NCBI GenBank assembly: GCA_029204225.1
Contig: CM055110.1
Coordinates: 41,397,862-41,461,861 of the forward strand
DNA from: Diphasiastrum complanatum
Lineage: Eukaryota; Streptophyta; Lycopodiopsida; Lycopodiales; Lycopodiaceae
DNA: 64,000 bases
Direction of reading: 5' to 3'
Shown piece after piece: positions 10,774 through 22,402 of this stretch. The position numbers and the translations under genes are program-made. The notes under the pieces are model-generated. The model was not told the origin of the DNA and made no database searches. It was given only the letters and a program-made list of their open reading frames with translations. Positions within the stretch are counted from its first letter, which is position 1; every line of letters starts with the position of its first letter.

Positions 10774-11444
10774 TTAAACATAGAACTTGCCCAACAAGTT
10801 TAGGCTTTTACGGTATCTGTACTGGCTTAAGTTATTTAGTTCTAAGTTTAAATTGTCATGGGCACTGCACATAGATATGTAATTTCAAGTTATGTAAAAT
10901 TTAGTCACGAAGGCCTATTGGGGGTTTGTCCCATGGCACCAATGTGATTCAAAGTAAGTTAGTCTATGTGGCTTACTTGTCCCACAGTGCATTTCTGTAA
11001 GTGACCACCACTCCAAATATAAATAGGAGTGGAAGAGTCCATTTTTGAGAAGAACCTCATTTGCAATACAAGCCTATCTTTCTCTCTGAGTGTTCTCCCT
11101 TGTGTGGTTTCATGTACTGTGTTACTTCACATTGTATTGTATATTATTCATCTGGCAACAGGTTAAGTTAATCTAGGCCCTCCATTCTCTAGTAGGGTAA
11201 GCCTTAGAGGATGAGATTTAGTTTAAGGTTTTATCTTTTAGGTTAAGCCGTCATTTGTTAGAAACTAAGGAGAGAAAAGAGAGAAGAGTGGATCTTACCC
11301 ATCAGAATAGTCACCACCATGCTCATGACTGTCTTTCTTGCATCCATATCCAAACTAGTTGGAGAAGCCATAGATACTAGTTGGGAGACTGCCATAGTCA
11401 TGCTAGTTGGAGCCATAGCCAGTGTGGATGCCGAAGATCCAACA
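10774..11444 (+). repeat. 5' LTR of the LARD-like element
   Basis: From about 10,785 it is nearly identical to 17,505-18,166. The first dozen bases are diverged, so the TG start seen in the 3' copy is not preserved here. It ends CCAACA directly before the PBS and contains TATAAATA at about 11,016-11,023. Confidence 0.85.
11016..11023 (+). promoter_or_regulatory. TATA box in 5' LTR
   Basis: TATAAATA on the plus strand is conserved at the matching place in the 3' LTR (about 17,738). It is the likely promoter of the element transcript. Confidence 0.6.
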
Positions 11445-11445
11445 T

Positions 11446-11457
11446 TGGCGCCATTGC
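11446..11457 (+). promoter_or_regulatory. Primer-binding site TGGCGCCATTGC
   Basis: It lies one base after the LTR end (CCAACA, then T). It differs by one base from TGGCGCCGTTGC, used by plant Athila/Tat-type Gypsy elements. Confidence 0.7.
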
Positions 11458-11536
11458 AGCTCTTTTTCTCGCTTTCTCTACTTTTGTAGCTAATCTTCCT
11501 TGATTTTTAAGCCATTTCTTGATTCCTGTTTTTTGG

Positions 11537-11640
11537 TAGCGTAGCATTTGCATCACGCAACAAGGCACTCACAGGTCAGCAACGCTTCAGCAGGCAATAG
11601 CGTAGCATCTGCATCACGCAACAGGGCACTCACAGGTCAG
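11537..11640 (+). repeat. Two-copy tandem repeat
   Basis: A unit of about 43 bp, beginning TAGCGTAGCAT and ending CACTCACAGGTCAG, occurs at about 11,537-11,579 and 11,598-11,640 with two or three differences. Confidence 0.8.
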
Positions 11641-12597
11641 GCCTGGAGGCATCATCATGCTTTGGAGAATTGGTGGAGATGCAGCAGTCTCTCTTGTTAA
11701 ATTTATCTAAGTCTCTCTGAGCATTCACCACTATGGTGAACTGAGAGAGTATGAGGAGCCATGAAACTATCTATTGTTGTGCTGACAGCACGTATACACT
11801 TCACAACTAGGGCTTCTGGTCAGCGAGCTACCCCTTCCATTATTGGGAAATTCCTCTGAGAGTATCACTACGGACTGGTGATAGAGCGACCACCAATGCA
11901 TTATTTGTTGTCTCATTATTCTTTGGTCCACATGCACATGAGCGCTGATCAATAGGCCCTCTGTGGTTCGATTCTTCTCTGACTGCTGCTTTTTCACAAC
12001 CATTCTCTGTCTTGATCTTCTTCCTTAGATATGGCCTGCGTTCTTCATATCTATTTTGGTTGCCTGGCCTGCTGGCTCAAGCTCTGATGGTCTCCTCACT
12101 AATTTATTAACTATCTGATGTGTGCTCATGCGCTGTGTGCTCATGCGCTCAGAGACAGAAGTAAATGTGTGCTCGGGGCTAGTAATTTGTACTTCACTCT
12201 GTTATGAACTAGCCTTGGAGTTATGAACCTCCACATAAGCCATGGGCCTGCGATGTAGGATGAACCAGTGCCTGCAATGTAGCTGCCCTCTGCCGATAGT
12301 AATAAACCAGCTCTCAATTCACTTATGGAAATCGGCGATCATTCCTTAATGCTCCTTCAATGTTTTGGAGCCAGGTGTTCGATTCTTCAGCTTGATATGG
12401 CAACGCCTCTAACATGCTTGAATGGTCAGGTGGCTCGCTCATCTAGTAGTGATGAATGTACAATTCGTAGGAGAGATGATAGCGAAAACCCCCTCACTAA
12501 TCTAACTGTACTGAATCAACACGATCATGGAGAGTGAGAGGATTCCCATCATTATTCTTGATCTTAGATCACCTGTAGGGAGGAGTACTGCAACTGT

Positions 12598-13520
12598 ACG
12601 AGTCATTTCTAGGTCTTTTTTTTGCCTTCTTCGGATCTGTAAGCCAAGTTTGTATGAGTCACTTTTTGTGTTATGCGAGTCATTTTCGTGATGTACGAGT
12701 CATTTTTTGTTAAATTCTGAGTCATTACCTCTACCACTCTTGCACGAGTCATTTTTTTGCAAGTCATCTTCTGTACGAGTCATCTGCGAGTAGTAAATTA
12801 CTCTTGCATGAGTCATTTTTTTTGCGAGTCATCTTCTGTACGAGTCATTTTTTGCGAGTCATCTTTTGTATGAGTCATCTGCGAGTAGTAAATTACTCTT
12901 GCACGAGTCATTTTTTTGCGAGTCATCTTCTGTCCGAGTCATCTGCAAGTAGTAAATTACTCTTGCACGAGTCATTTTTTGCGAGTCATCTTTTGTACGA
13001 GTCATCTGCGAGTAGTAACTTACCCTTGCACGAGTCATTTTTTGCACTCTACACGCCTCTGCAAGTCGTCTGTTTCCATCCACGAGTCATTTTTTTGCGC
13101 GAGTCATCTTCTGTGCGAGTCCTGTGCGAGTCATCTATTTCTGTCCACGAGTCATTTTTTTGCGCGAGTCATCTTCTGTGCGAGTCCTGTACGAGTCGTC
13201 TGTTTCCGTCCATGAGTCTTTTTTTTTTTTTGCGCGAGTCTTGTGCGAGTCATCCGTTTCCGTCCACGAGTCATTTTTTTGCGCGAGTCATCTTCTATAC
13301 GAGTCATCTACAAGTAGTACGTTTCTGTCCACGAGTCATCTATGAGTAGTACATTTCCGTCCACGAGTCATCTCCCACCCCTGCACGAGTCATTTTTTGC
13401 ACTGAACACGCCTGTGCGAGTCGTAAATTTCTTTGAACGAGTCATTTTTCATTGTGTGCGAGTAAGTTCCTGTGTCTGTGCGAGTCATTCCCCTGTTCTC
13501 TGCGAGTCATTCCCTGATTC
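12598..13520 (+). repeat. GAGTCAT repeat array inside the LARD-like element
   Basis: The heptamer CGAGTCA, with close variants such as TGAGTCA and CGAGTCG, recurs dozens of times over about 0.9 kb. It is often followed by T5-9 and TGCG or by CTTCTGTA. Higher-order units of roughly 65-80 bp, built from two or three such words plus CTGCGAGTAGTAAATTACTC, are visible at 12,780-13,030. The reverse complement ATGACTCG contains the TGACTC core bound by GCN4/AP-1-type bZIP factors. The open frames crossing it encode only repetitive Ser/His/Phe text. Confidence 0.85.
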
Positions 13521-14948
13521 TCGTCAGCTACAACAATCCTAGAGGAGGTGAGTAATTTCAAAAAAAAAAAAAAACTCCCAAATAAGGTAAGAAAACCCAG
13601 AACAAACTTGTAGAAATACTTTCAAGTGCAAATCTTTGATCTCTCCTAAAATAGAACTATCTAGTACTCGCATAGTCTGTTTTTTGGCAAGATCTGGACT
13701 TGTGTGAGTCCCAGACATGCATGCGAATTCTATCCAGAGAGGTTCATTTGTGATCACAACGAAGACCCATAATTTCAAGCACTTGAAACTTAGTAAAATC
13801 CTCTAAGATCAACATCAGAAAAATCCAAGTTCTTGCAGATACACTTTGCATAGCATCTCGACATAGAGAGAGCTTGTTTTGTAACAAGTTTGTCTGAGAC
13901 AATTGCTTTTCTCGTAAGGAGTTCAATGGTATGTTAAGAGCGTTCAGATGGCAAGGAGCATATGGACTGTCATAATCTCAAGCTAACAAACGTTGAGTTT
14001 TTTGAGTGAAAGTTTTGTATCCTGAGTTACTATTGACTGGTGGGGATCATTCCATTGCCTTCAAATCTCGAGACCGCCGATGAAGAGGCCTGTCCAGGTA
14101 CTGCCACCCTCAAGTGGTAATATGAGAACATGAGACTCTAGTGAGGCAAATGACAGTGGCATGTCAACGATGCCAAACATGTCAAACCAGGATCAGATTT
14201 CATTGGAATAACTCAAAAACATTATGAGACTCTATGTTATCACCAGTGGTAAGATACAAAGCAAAAGTGGCTATTTTTTGCATATTTCATCATGATAAGT
14301 ATTCGCACAGAGGCAAAATATCTCTAAACGATTCCTTGCAGATACTCTACTTACATCTCTTGACCAAGAATTCGAAAAAGGCCCCCTAAAATTATCAAAC
14401 ATGGCCTGTGCGAATAGGTTCGAGGTCCTTTTGCCCTAAGGACCAGAGGTTCCAGAAACATCAGGAAAGTCCAGAGAAGGTGAGAGAAACATAGCAACCT
14501 CCTCCAAATTATCTAACGATACAAATTCTTGATCTTTTTTTAAATAGTACTCGCACGGTACACATTTTGGCAAGCTTGGCCTTTGTGAGAACCTCTTCAC
14601 TTGTGTGCGAATTCTCCAGAGCTAGAACTAGCAGAGTCATACCCCAGTACCTCTCGAAAGATCAAAACTTGGAAACTTCGCATCATCAATCCAAGCGCTA
14701 AAATGAGATTTGTCACCGCCAAAAGTGAAACAGTGAGATATCTTTATACTTAGGCCTATACATATTCACAATTACCATCAACATCTTGGTCACATATTCC
14801 TACCGCGTCTAGTTGGGAGAAGTCTTAGGTATATTCAGTAGGGATTGCCTTGGATATAACCTGGTAGGGAGCCATAGATAAGCGAGTAGGATATCACACT
14901 CATCATCCACCATCCATCACCTAAGTATTGATTTTCTGCTAGAGCACC
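13521..14948. other. Internal region of the LARD-like element, no gene seen
   Basis: No conserved domain is recognised in either strand. It is presumed to be untranslated internal sequence upstream of gag. Confidence 0.5.
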
Positions 14949-15491
14949 ATGAGTGGGAAGTCAGGTCAGCCTCCTCCCAAAGTGAAAAGGAGATTTTCAC
15001 GGATTGATGCACCAAATATGATGGAGAAACCAATCCCGTACGATTTCTTCAAGACTTCGAAAACACTTGTACGTTCTACGGCGATACTTCTGAAGCCGAA
15101 AAGCTCAGACTATTCCCCATGATCCTACTTGGCGATGCAAAGGAATGGTATGAGAATATTGAAAAGTCAGACACAGCCATGTGGATTGCACTCACGGCAG
15201 CCTCAGTTCCTCATCAACCTAGGCCAACCAAGGCCAATAGGCCCAGTTTTTCATCAACCTTGATCCTCTAGTTTTATGAACCATCCTACACCACTTTTAC
15301 ATTCTCAACCAAAATCTTCTTATCCAAGGCCGATCGCTTCAAATCCAACACAACAATCTTTTGTAGAGAGTCAACATATTGCTACATCGTCTATCACCCA
15401 AGTTGATTCTGACTACATAGACCCAACGATGTATTATCTAGAAGATACCAATGTGCCTGCTCATCAAGTTGATCCATTTGCACCTTACTAA
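14949..15491 (+). pseudogene. Gypsy-type gag remnant
   Basis: The ATG at 14,949 opens a frame with a Pro/Lys/Arg-rich start (MSGKSGQPPPKVKRRFSRID). After a frameshift near 15,037 the retrotransposon gag (PF03732-like) core appears: FLQDFENTCTFYGDTSEAEK, LRLFPMILLGDAKEWYENI. A later frame, 15,276-15,491, carries a Gln/Ser/Pro-rich tail ending HQVDPFAPY. No zinc knuckle and no pol follow. It is the only coding relic in the element and shows its Gypsy ancestry. Confidence 0.75.
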
Positions 15492-17480
15492 AATTAGTAG
15501 TATTAGATGTGTCTAGGCTCGTCTAGTCTTACTGATTCTTTTGTCATCCACGGATACATAGTTGCTTCTGATCCAAATAGAGTCCATCATATCTAGCAAC
15601 CATGTAAGGTCTATTTCAAACACCATCCATAGATAAGACCGAGAATGTACCACTTCAGATCTGTGTCTTCATTATGTCTCTATGATCAAACAATTGATAT
15701 CATACCCTAGAGCCAAATTTTGAGCTACTGTCTGATGAATCATTAGTTTTGTGTCTAGATGACAACCCGTATTTTTTTATCTGAGTGAAAGTAATCTAAA
15801 ACATATTTGTCTTATTGCATGCTATGTAGATGTTATACGTTATGATATTTTTTCTTTTGTACCACTGTAGCTATGACCTTGTGCCAAGTTCGATACTGGA
15901 TTGCAAGAGTTTGGTCTGAGAGTGTCATGCAAATCCTTCTATAGGGTTATATGCTACAATTTTTCATTTTTTTCTCTTATTTCAAGTTTTGTCCTGTCAA
16001 TTATGTCGTTTGTTGCTACCTGTTTGTTTGTTCTATTGTCATATGGTTTGGTGTGTTTTCTTTTGCAGCAGCACTATAGGTGATATTTCATCAGCAATTT
16101 TATTCTACCTTTACATTTAAAGTATCACACGAATTTTCATTGGGATATATCTCTACATCTTTACCAATGATTTCAACAACTTTCAATATGAACAAAAAGA
16201 GCAGTCAAGGACTTCAACAACAAATGCTCAGTTTGGCAACAAAAAGAGCATCTTATCAGACTGCAACCATGATCTAGCAAAAGATCCATCTTCCCAACAA
16301 GCTAAAATATTTGCAACAACGCCGCGACCACCATCATCAATAAGCAGTTGGTTTTACGTAAGCGCTACAATATCCACGCTTTTCCAATTGCCTCACCATG
16401 GCCATCAAATCATCAATAAAGTGTAACTTGTACCCGTGAAGGGCTCTCAAGTCACATCAAGGGCAAAATCTATGTGCAAATCGACGCAGGCGACTAGTGT
16501 TCCTACCAACGCCAACAACAATGCTTCATTTGAAAAATGTACATTTAGTAGTGGTCGCTCATACTATCGTTGTTGTACATCATCCATTCAATCATCTGTG
16601 GAGGCCACAAAAAAAAAAAGCACAAGTCATCAGCGAGCGACATCCCATAGGCCTACGTAAACTGAAGAAATCTCAATTCAATCAGAGATTGAAGCTATGA
16701 GCGCACAACCTCAATGACAAAGCTTTCAAAGACGATCCATGATGATTCTGTGGAGAATTGTACAAAGAGCATTGGTTATATTATGGACAGTTATGCACAT
16801 TCACACAAGACCCATCTCATTCCTTTTTTTCATCCATTCATTCTCTCATGTTCCACCATATATTACATCTTGCAGCTTCATCTCACTTCCCCCATCCTTG
16901 TCTCAAGTCTTCATTCCTCTCCGATGGATCAATCTGCACTGCTCTAGTTTGTCAACTACAGTACTTCGTGAAGCAGACAAATCTACGACATCTGCAGCAT
17001 ACCATTGATAAAGTTCGTGGCGCTTGAACCAACAAACTCAAGGATGTTAGAGGTTCTAAGTGCTTCAAAAGGCAATAATGAGTAAAGGAATTTTGATCCA
17101 TCCAGCCACTTCCATATATTTACCTTCACCACTTCCAAGATTTACACCCTCTATCACACTCACTCCATCTTCATCTCACTGCCGTTCAGTAACCCCTTGT
17201 GTGTCATTCACATCATGTCTCAAGAAATACTAAGCTCGTGTACATCATCCGTTGAATCATTTGCGTGAGCAATTGGAAGCAAGTCATCAACGAGCCAACT
17301 CCACTCTGCTTCAATTCAAATCTTCTGGAGACACTCAGACTTCTTCAAAGCTTCATCTCCTACGGAGCAGCACTTTACAAAAAGTTCCACATCTACAAGA
17401 TGCACCGACTTTGACTCCTCCAGCACCATAAGGAGCGGGGTCTTAACATTGCACTTGGCGTGGGACCGCCAAGTTCTTAA
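15492..17480. other. 3' internal region of the LARD-like element, no gene seen
   Basis: About 2 kb of sequence without recognisable domains. Several short frames overlap in all phases, which argues against coding function. Confidence 0.5.
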
Positions 17481-18166
17481 CGGAGGGGATAATGTAGGTT
17501 GATACTTGTCCAACAAGTTTAGGCTTTTACGGTATCCGTACTGGCTTAAGTTATTTAGTTCTAAGTTTAAATTGCCATGGGCACTGCACATAGATATGTA
17601 ATTTCAAGCTATGTAAAAATTAGTCACAAAGGCCTATTGGGGGTTTGTCCCATGGCACCAGTGTGAATCAAAGTAAGTTAGTCTATGTGGCTTACTTGTC
17701 CCACAGTGCATTTCTGTAAGTGACCACCACTCCAAGTATAAATAGGAGTGGAAGAGTCCATTTTCGAGAAGAACCTCATTTGCAATACAAGCCTATCTTT
17801 CTCTCTGAGTGTTCTCCCTTGTGTGGTTTCATGTACTGTGTTACTTCACATTGTATTGTATGTTATTCATCTGGCAACAGGTTAAGTTAATCTACGCCCT
17901 CCATTCTCTAGTAGGGTAAGCCTTAGAGGATGAGATTTAGTTTAGGGTTTTATCTTTTAGGTTAAGCCGTCATTTGTTAGAAACTAAGGAGAGAAAAGAG
18001 AGAAGAGTGGATCTTACCCATCAGAATGCACACCACCATGCTCATGATTGTCTTTCTTGCATCCATATCCAAACTAGTTGGAGAAGCCATAGTGTAGACT
18101 AGTTGGGAGACTGCCATAGTCATGCTAGTTGGAGCCATAGTCGGTGCGGATGCTGAAGATCCAACA
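17481..18166 (+). repeat. Polypurine tract and 3' LTR of the LARD-like element
   Basis: The purine tract CGGAGGGGATAA (17,481-17,492) precedes a canonical TG start (TGTAGG, 17,493). The LTR is about 674 bp, ends CCAACA, and matches the 5' LTR throughout, including the TATAAATA box. Confidence 0.87.
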
Positions 18167-18282
18167 CTGAAACAAAGCAACACAAGGGAATCGGATGGTG
18201 GACAAACTTGCCCAAACCAAATCTAGATCATAGAGATCTAGCCCCCAAGCTATGGATCGATCTCTTGTAGGTGTGGCTTTAT

Positions 18283-19403
18283 GCTCTGATACCACTCTGT
18301 TGGGTACCAACAGGGTGAATAGGCTGCAATGGAAACAGAGGTCGTCGTTCTAACAAAGAAAACAAAGATATGATGGACAGTATGAAAACTGACAAAGGAT
18401 CTGGTTTACTTAGAGAGCTGAATGATAGAGCGATTTTGATATGTGATGAACGTTAGTATAGGTGTTGTAGACAACCATAAGGAGAACAATGATTAGGTGT
18501 TTGAGATAGCCATGCACTTTTCTATTATTGACATAAAAAAATGTGAAACAATTAGGCATCTATGACAGCCATACATTTCTTCATTTACTGATACTCATTA
18601 CAGTAGAGGAGTAGAGTGTGAATTAATTCACATTCAGCATGAATGCTTTGAGATAGAACAATAGTGATTCTGTATATTCAATGTTGTAGTAACAACTATC
18701 AAATTACAAGACAATCGCGCTGAGCGTGTGATCCTGCTTATAGAAACAAATACTTGCTATAGTTCTGAATACTTTTTACTCTCTCTGTAATCTCTAACTC
18801 TAAGGAGTCGGATATAGTGAAACCATTTTGGTTATTTGATCTCTGTCTGATTTTGATTGATATAGTTCGATGCCTTGTCTCTAATCACTCAATTCCTTAT
18901 ATAGTTGGATGATCTTGTGTTATTCTAATTTTACAATCACAAGATCATTGATAGCTGATTAATTGATCAATAGATAGATTATTAACTGGAGCGTGAAGAC
19001 ATAGACAGGCTATACGTGAAATCCCGTGTAAATCTGCAGTATGTCGCATTCCTCGCATTCTTCGGAAAAATGTCACTCAGGTGTCTAAAATGTCGAGTAA
19101 AATAGTGTTTGCGCATTTCTTTCATTCTTCGAAAAGACTTTGCATTCCTAAAATGGTCGAAATGTTGGGTAGAACACTTTTGTCGCATTCCTCACATGAT
19201 TCGGAAAACCTTCGGCTGCCTGAAATGTGAAAGACTTTGTCGAAGTCTTCGCATTTTTCACCTGATGAAGTTTGCATGTAAAAATGCATACTGTTACAAA
19301 AACAATTCATTTATGCATACTGCTTTGAGAGAGCGATTTACTTGAGTGAATTGGAGGGCAATTAGGATGAGTAGGAGTAAGATTAACTCCAACACTCCCC
19401 ATT
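18283..19403 (-). repeat. Copia LTR flanked by a PBS on one side and a PPT on the other
   Basis: On the minus strand the LTR runs from TGTTGGAGTTAATC (19,394) to ACCCAACA (18,298), about 1.1 kb, with TG...CA ends. Right of it is a polypurine tract (minus strand AATGGGGAG, 19,395-19,403), so internal sequence of an upstream unit ends here. Left of it, after 3 bp, is TGGTATCAGAGC (18,283-18,294), so a second internal region starts here. A minus-strand TATA-like CTATATAAGG lies at about 18,895-18,904. The left internal region is cut at 18,167 by the LARD-like element. Confidence 0.8.
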
Positions 19404-19928
19404 AAGCTGTGAAAAATGCAAAAATTATGCTTGGTCAAGGCCAAATCCATGTATATAGGATGATTACACATGTGTGGAGCCTGTTCTCACATGTGAAATT
19501 AGTGTACTTGTCATGTACCATAATCATATAGGTTGTACACATGATTTAATTCAAGTTCTAGTGGCTAAAAAGGCCAAAAACTAGTTTTCTAGTCATATGA
19601 CACATGGCATCAATCTATTGATTGCATGAGCCACATCCTTAGGTTAGGTGTCACATCTTATGTGTAGAGGACAGCTCACACGTGTGCAATAAGCTGAAGT
19701 AGGCGAGTTTTGACTTCTAGAAGGTTTCTAAGAAGATCTCCATATAGTAGGAAATTGGACCAAAAGTGTTCAAAATAGAAAGTTAGATCCAAGTGTCAAT
19801 ATTGCATGATGATTCACCATATGACAGAGCATCCTCACACGTGTGAGATCTGATGCATGATCAGTACCTTGAGCTACAAGAAACATTTGCTGAATACAAT
19901 TGGAATTTAAATGACCTAATCTATGATG
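19404..19928. other. Copia D 3' internal region, non-coding
   Basis: It lies between the protease region of Copia D and the polypurine tract. No integrase, RT or RNase H is visible here, although they would be expected, so a large internal deletion is inferred. Confidence 0.6.
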
Positions 19929-21297
19929 TCACAGTATATCATTTGAATCAAAAGTAATAGTGAAAAGAGCTTGACTACTTGTAGAATAGGAGTGACTGAG
20001 TTTGTACAAATTGTCACACCTTTTACTAAAAGCAAAAACTTTTCTAGAATCGTCAAAAATAGTGCAGCCCTGTCTATCAAATTCGACTCTATGACCAGAA
20101 TCTGTGATTCTGCTAATTGAGAGCAGATTTTTGGTCAAATTTGGAATGTGAAGAACATTGGACAAAAACAAAACATCATCTTTTTGGAATTCGATCATGA
20201 CTGTTCCTTCACCCTCAATGGAATGAGTTGAGTTGTCTCCAAGTTGCACAACTCTAGAATGGGTGTATGACTTGTAGTCATGGAATCAATCTTGATGGTG
20301 AGTCATGTGATGTGTTGCACCTGAGTCCAAATACCAGGAATCGATATCCCATTGTTCTTTTACTTTGGTCAAAAATACAACTTCATCTTCCTCTTAATGC
20401 TGGATCGAGTAACTGGTAGAGGCAACATTTTCTTGTTTTTGAGACTTCATCTTCTTTTTAGTGTTGTACTTGAGTGTTCTGCAGTCCTTGATGAGATGAC
20501 CAGTCCTCTTACAGTATTTGCAGAACAGATTTTGCTTTGGTTGGATGATGAAAAAGAATTCGAATTCGACCCTAAGCCAGAATTCGTCCCTGAGAAAAAA
20601 TTTGACCTAGAGTCAAAATTCGACCGAGACTCCAAGTTGCTCTTTCTGTCAGGAAAATCTGACTTTGGAGTTCTCTCTTGATTTTTTTTATTTTTGTTTA
20701 TGTATAGAGCTTGAGTATCTGATCCTGAGCCTGAGAAGAATGCATTCTTTTTTATCTCCTCTTGTAGCAGCATAGAAATAACTCTTGATAGAGTAAGTTG
20801 TTGTTGGGTCGAAATAGCCATGACCCATGTTTCATAGGCTTCAGGGAGACTCGATAAGAGAGTCATTACTGCATCATTCGATTATGTTGCAGTCATTTGT
20901 TCCATGAGGTTTCTGAATGTGTTGAGATGGCTGGAAATAGTATTTGCATCAGACATTCTGAGTGTGAAGAATTTTTTCCTCAGATGTAGTTTGGAAGTGA
21001 CATCCATGATGTCATAGAGTGTAGCTAGGATTTCCCAAGCATCCTTGGATGTCTGTGCAGATCGGATATGACTGATTTGGAGTCTCTGGTATTTAGAGTG
21101 ATTAAGGCAAAAGCCTTGTCATCTCGTTGTCTCCATTTGGTGATGCTAGCTACATTAGCCTCTGGCTTGATTACAATACCATCAACTAAGTCCCACAGTT
21201 CTTTGGCTAGTAGCACAACCTTTATCTTGAACTTCCAGAGATGGTAGTTCTCTCCATCAAGCTTGTTAATCAGAGAAGAACTAGAAGTAAAATCCAT
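19929..21297 (-). pseudogene. Copia D gag-protease (pol deleted)
   Basis: From right to left, a probable start at 21,297 gives MDFTSSSSLINKLDGENYHL then WKFKIKVVLLAKELWDLVDG, a typical gag start. A disrupted middle follows, then LLSSLPEAYETWVMAIS (20,866 onward), a CCHC zinc knuckle (FCKYCKRTGHLIKDC, about 20,480-20,530), the protease region WYLDSGATHHM (about 20,290-20,330, catalytic Asp intact) and the LGDNSTHSIEGEGTV ... LLSISRITDSGHRVEFD block to 19,929. Several frameshifts and stops break the frame. Integrase and RT are missing, so this is a gag-protease deletion derivative. Confidence 0.88.
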
Positions 21298-21428
21298 TCT
21301 GGTATAGTATCGATATTGTTCATAAAAACAACAATAGCGGAACACTGTTGGCTACGCACTTGCTGAGATGAAGTCTTGGTAGAAACAAGACTGAATCCGC
21401 AATGGAAATGCAGATTATTGAGCCACCC

Positions 21429-21554
21429 GCTCTGATACGATGTCGTAAATCTACAGGATCAGAGAGCTGAGCTCTGATACCCTATAGGAAATCAGAGAAA
21501 TCGAGATGATATTGGATTAGTAGATCTCTGATAGAAATAGATGCTCAAATACCA
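21429..21554 (-). promoter_or_regulatory. Three PBS-like words at the Copia D 5' end
   Basis: Variants of GCTCTGATACCA occur at 21,429-21,440, 21,471-21,482 and 21,543-21,554. The last is degenerate, but it is followed at once by TGTCGGAAA, the same LTR inner edge seen in Copia B. A Copia D LTR therefore probably begins at 21,555 and runs right. Confidence 0.6.
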
Positions 21555-22402
21555 TGTCGGAAATCAATGGAAACATGGTGTGCAGGGGAGGTAGAGCAGG
21601 TGGTGTAGTGAATCAGAAGTGCAGCAGTTACCAACAATGCATTCAAGATGGATCGAACAATACAATGCGCAATAGAAAAACAATGTAGACAGAACTTGCA
21701 CTCTGATTGATATAAAAAACATGAGTACAAGAGCGTGAAGCTGGGCGCAAATACTAGGCTTCAACTGAAAAATCGTTGCTAGCATAATACTAGAGTACAA
21801 CAATACTAACTAATTGATTCTAAACTTACTTAACCACTGATCATCGTTATAGAATAATCTATGTACATTGTTACAAAAGATGCCTATAAGAGCGTTGACT
21901 CCACTGGATGTCAGATGATCAGTGCATTGGAATCCTAAGTTAATCTACTTACTGTCCCATAGAAGGTAGCCGTTATTTTGATAGTACGTGGGTCGAATTT
22001 TCTAGTTAACAGTATCAAAAAATATACAAAGGATCGGATTTATACAAAGAGTGGGATAATTTACAAAGGGTTAGATAATTTACAAAGGGTTGGATAATTT
22101 ACAAAGGGTCGGATTTATTAGACCGGTCCAATCCAATCCAGGGTCGAAGACGCCCGAATAAATTAGACCTGAATCCAGGGTCGAAGACGTCCGGATATTT
22201 TTTCGCCTCGATCCGATTTGATCCAGGGTCAGAAAATCTCTCTTTGATGGGATTAACAATGGGTCGAAAAATAGGCTTGGGTTGGAAAAATTTGATCTTG
22301 AATTTTTTGATCTTCTGTACAAAACTTTGAGCCTTCTTCCTTCCTTCTTTTTGTTGTTTTCAAGAATAGATATAAACAAGAATTTTTCAGGATGCTCATT
22401 AC
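21555..22402. other. Probable Copia D LTR and short tandem repeats
   Basis: The inner LTR edge at 21,555 is likely, but I cannot fix the outer edge. At about 22,030-22,112 a 19-bp word (GGTTGGATAATTTACAAAG and variants) is repeated three to four times. No gene is recognised. Confidence 0.5.

Larger units (their letters stand above)
10774..18166 (+). mobile_element. Large non-autonomous LTR element (LARD-like, gag only)
   Basis: Two long direct repeats (about 10,774-11,444 and 17,493-18,166) look nearly identical by eye and enclose about 6 kb. The 5' repeat is followed by a PBS (TGGCGCCATTGC), and the 3' repeat is preceded by a purine tract (CGGAGGGGATAA), so these are LTRs of a plus-strand element. 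The PBS resembles the TGGCGCCGTTGCC site of Athila/Tat-type Gypsy elements. Inside I find only a gag remnant (14,949-15,491) and tandem repeats. No protease, RT or integrase is visible. The element must have depended on enzymes from a relative. Confidence 0.85.

Noticed and set aside
12804-13349. 181-codon plus-strand ORF and overlapping frames
   Set aside because: They are translations of the GAGTCA repeat array; the repetitive Ser/His/Phe text appears in several frames and on both strands.
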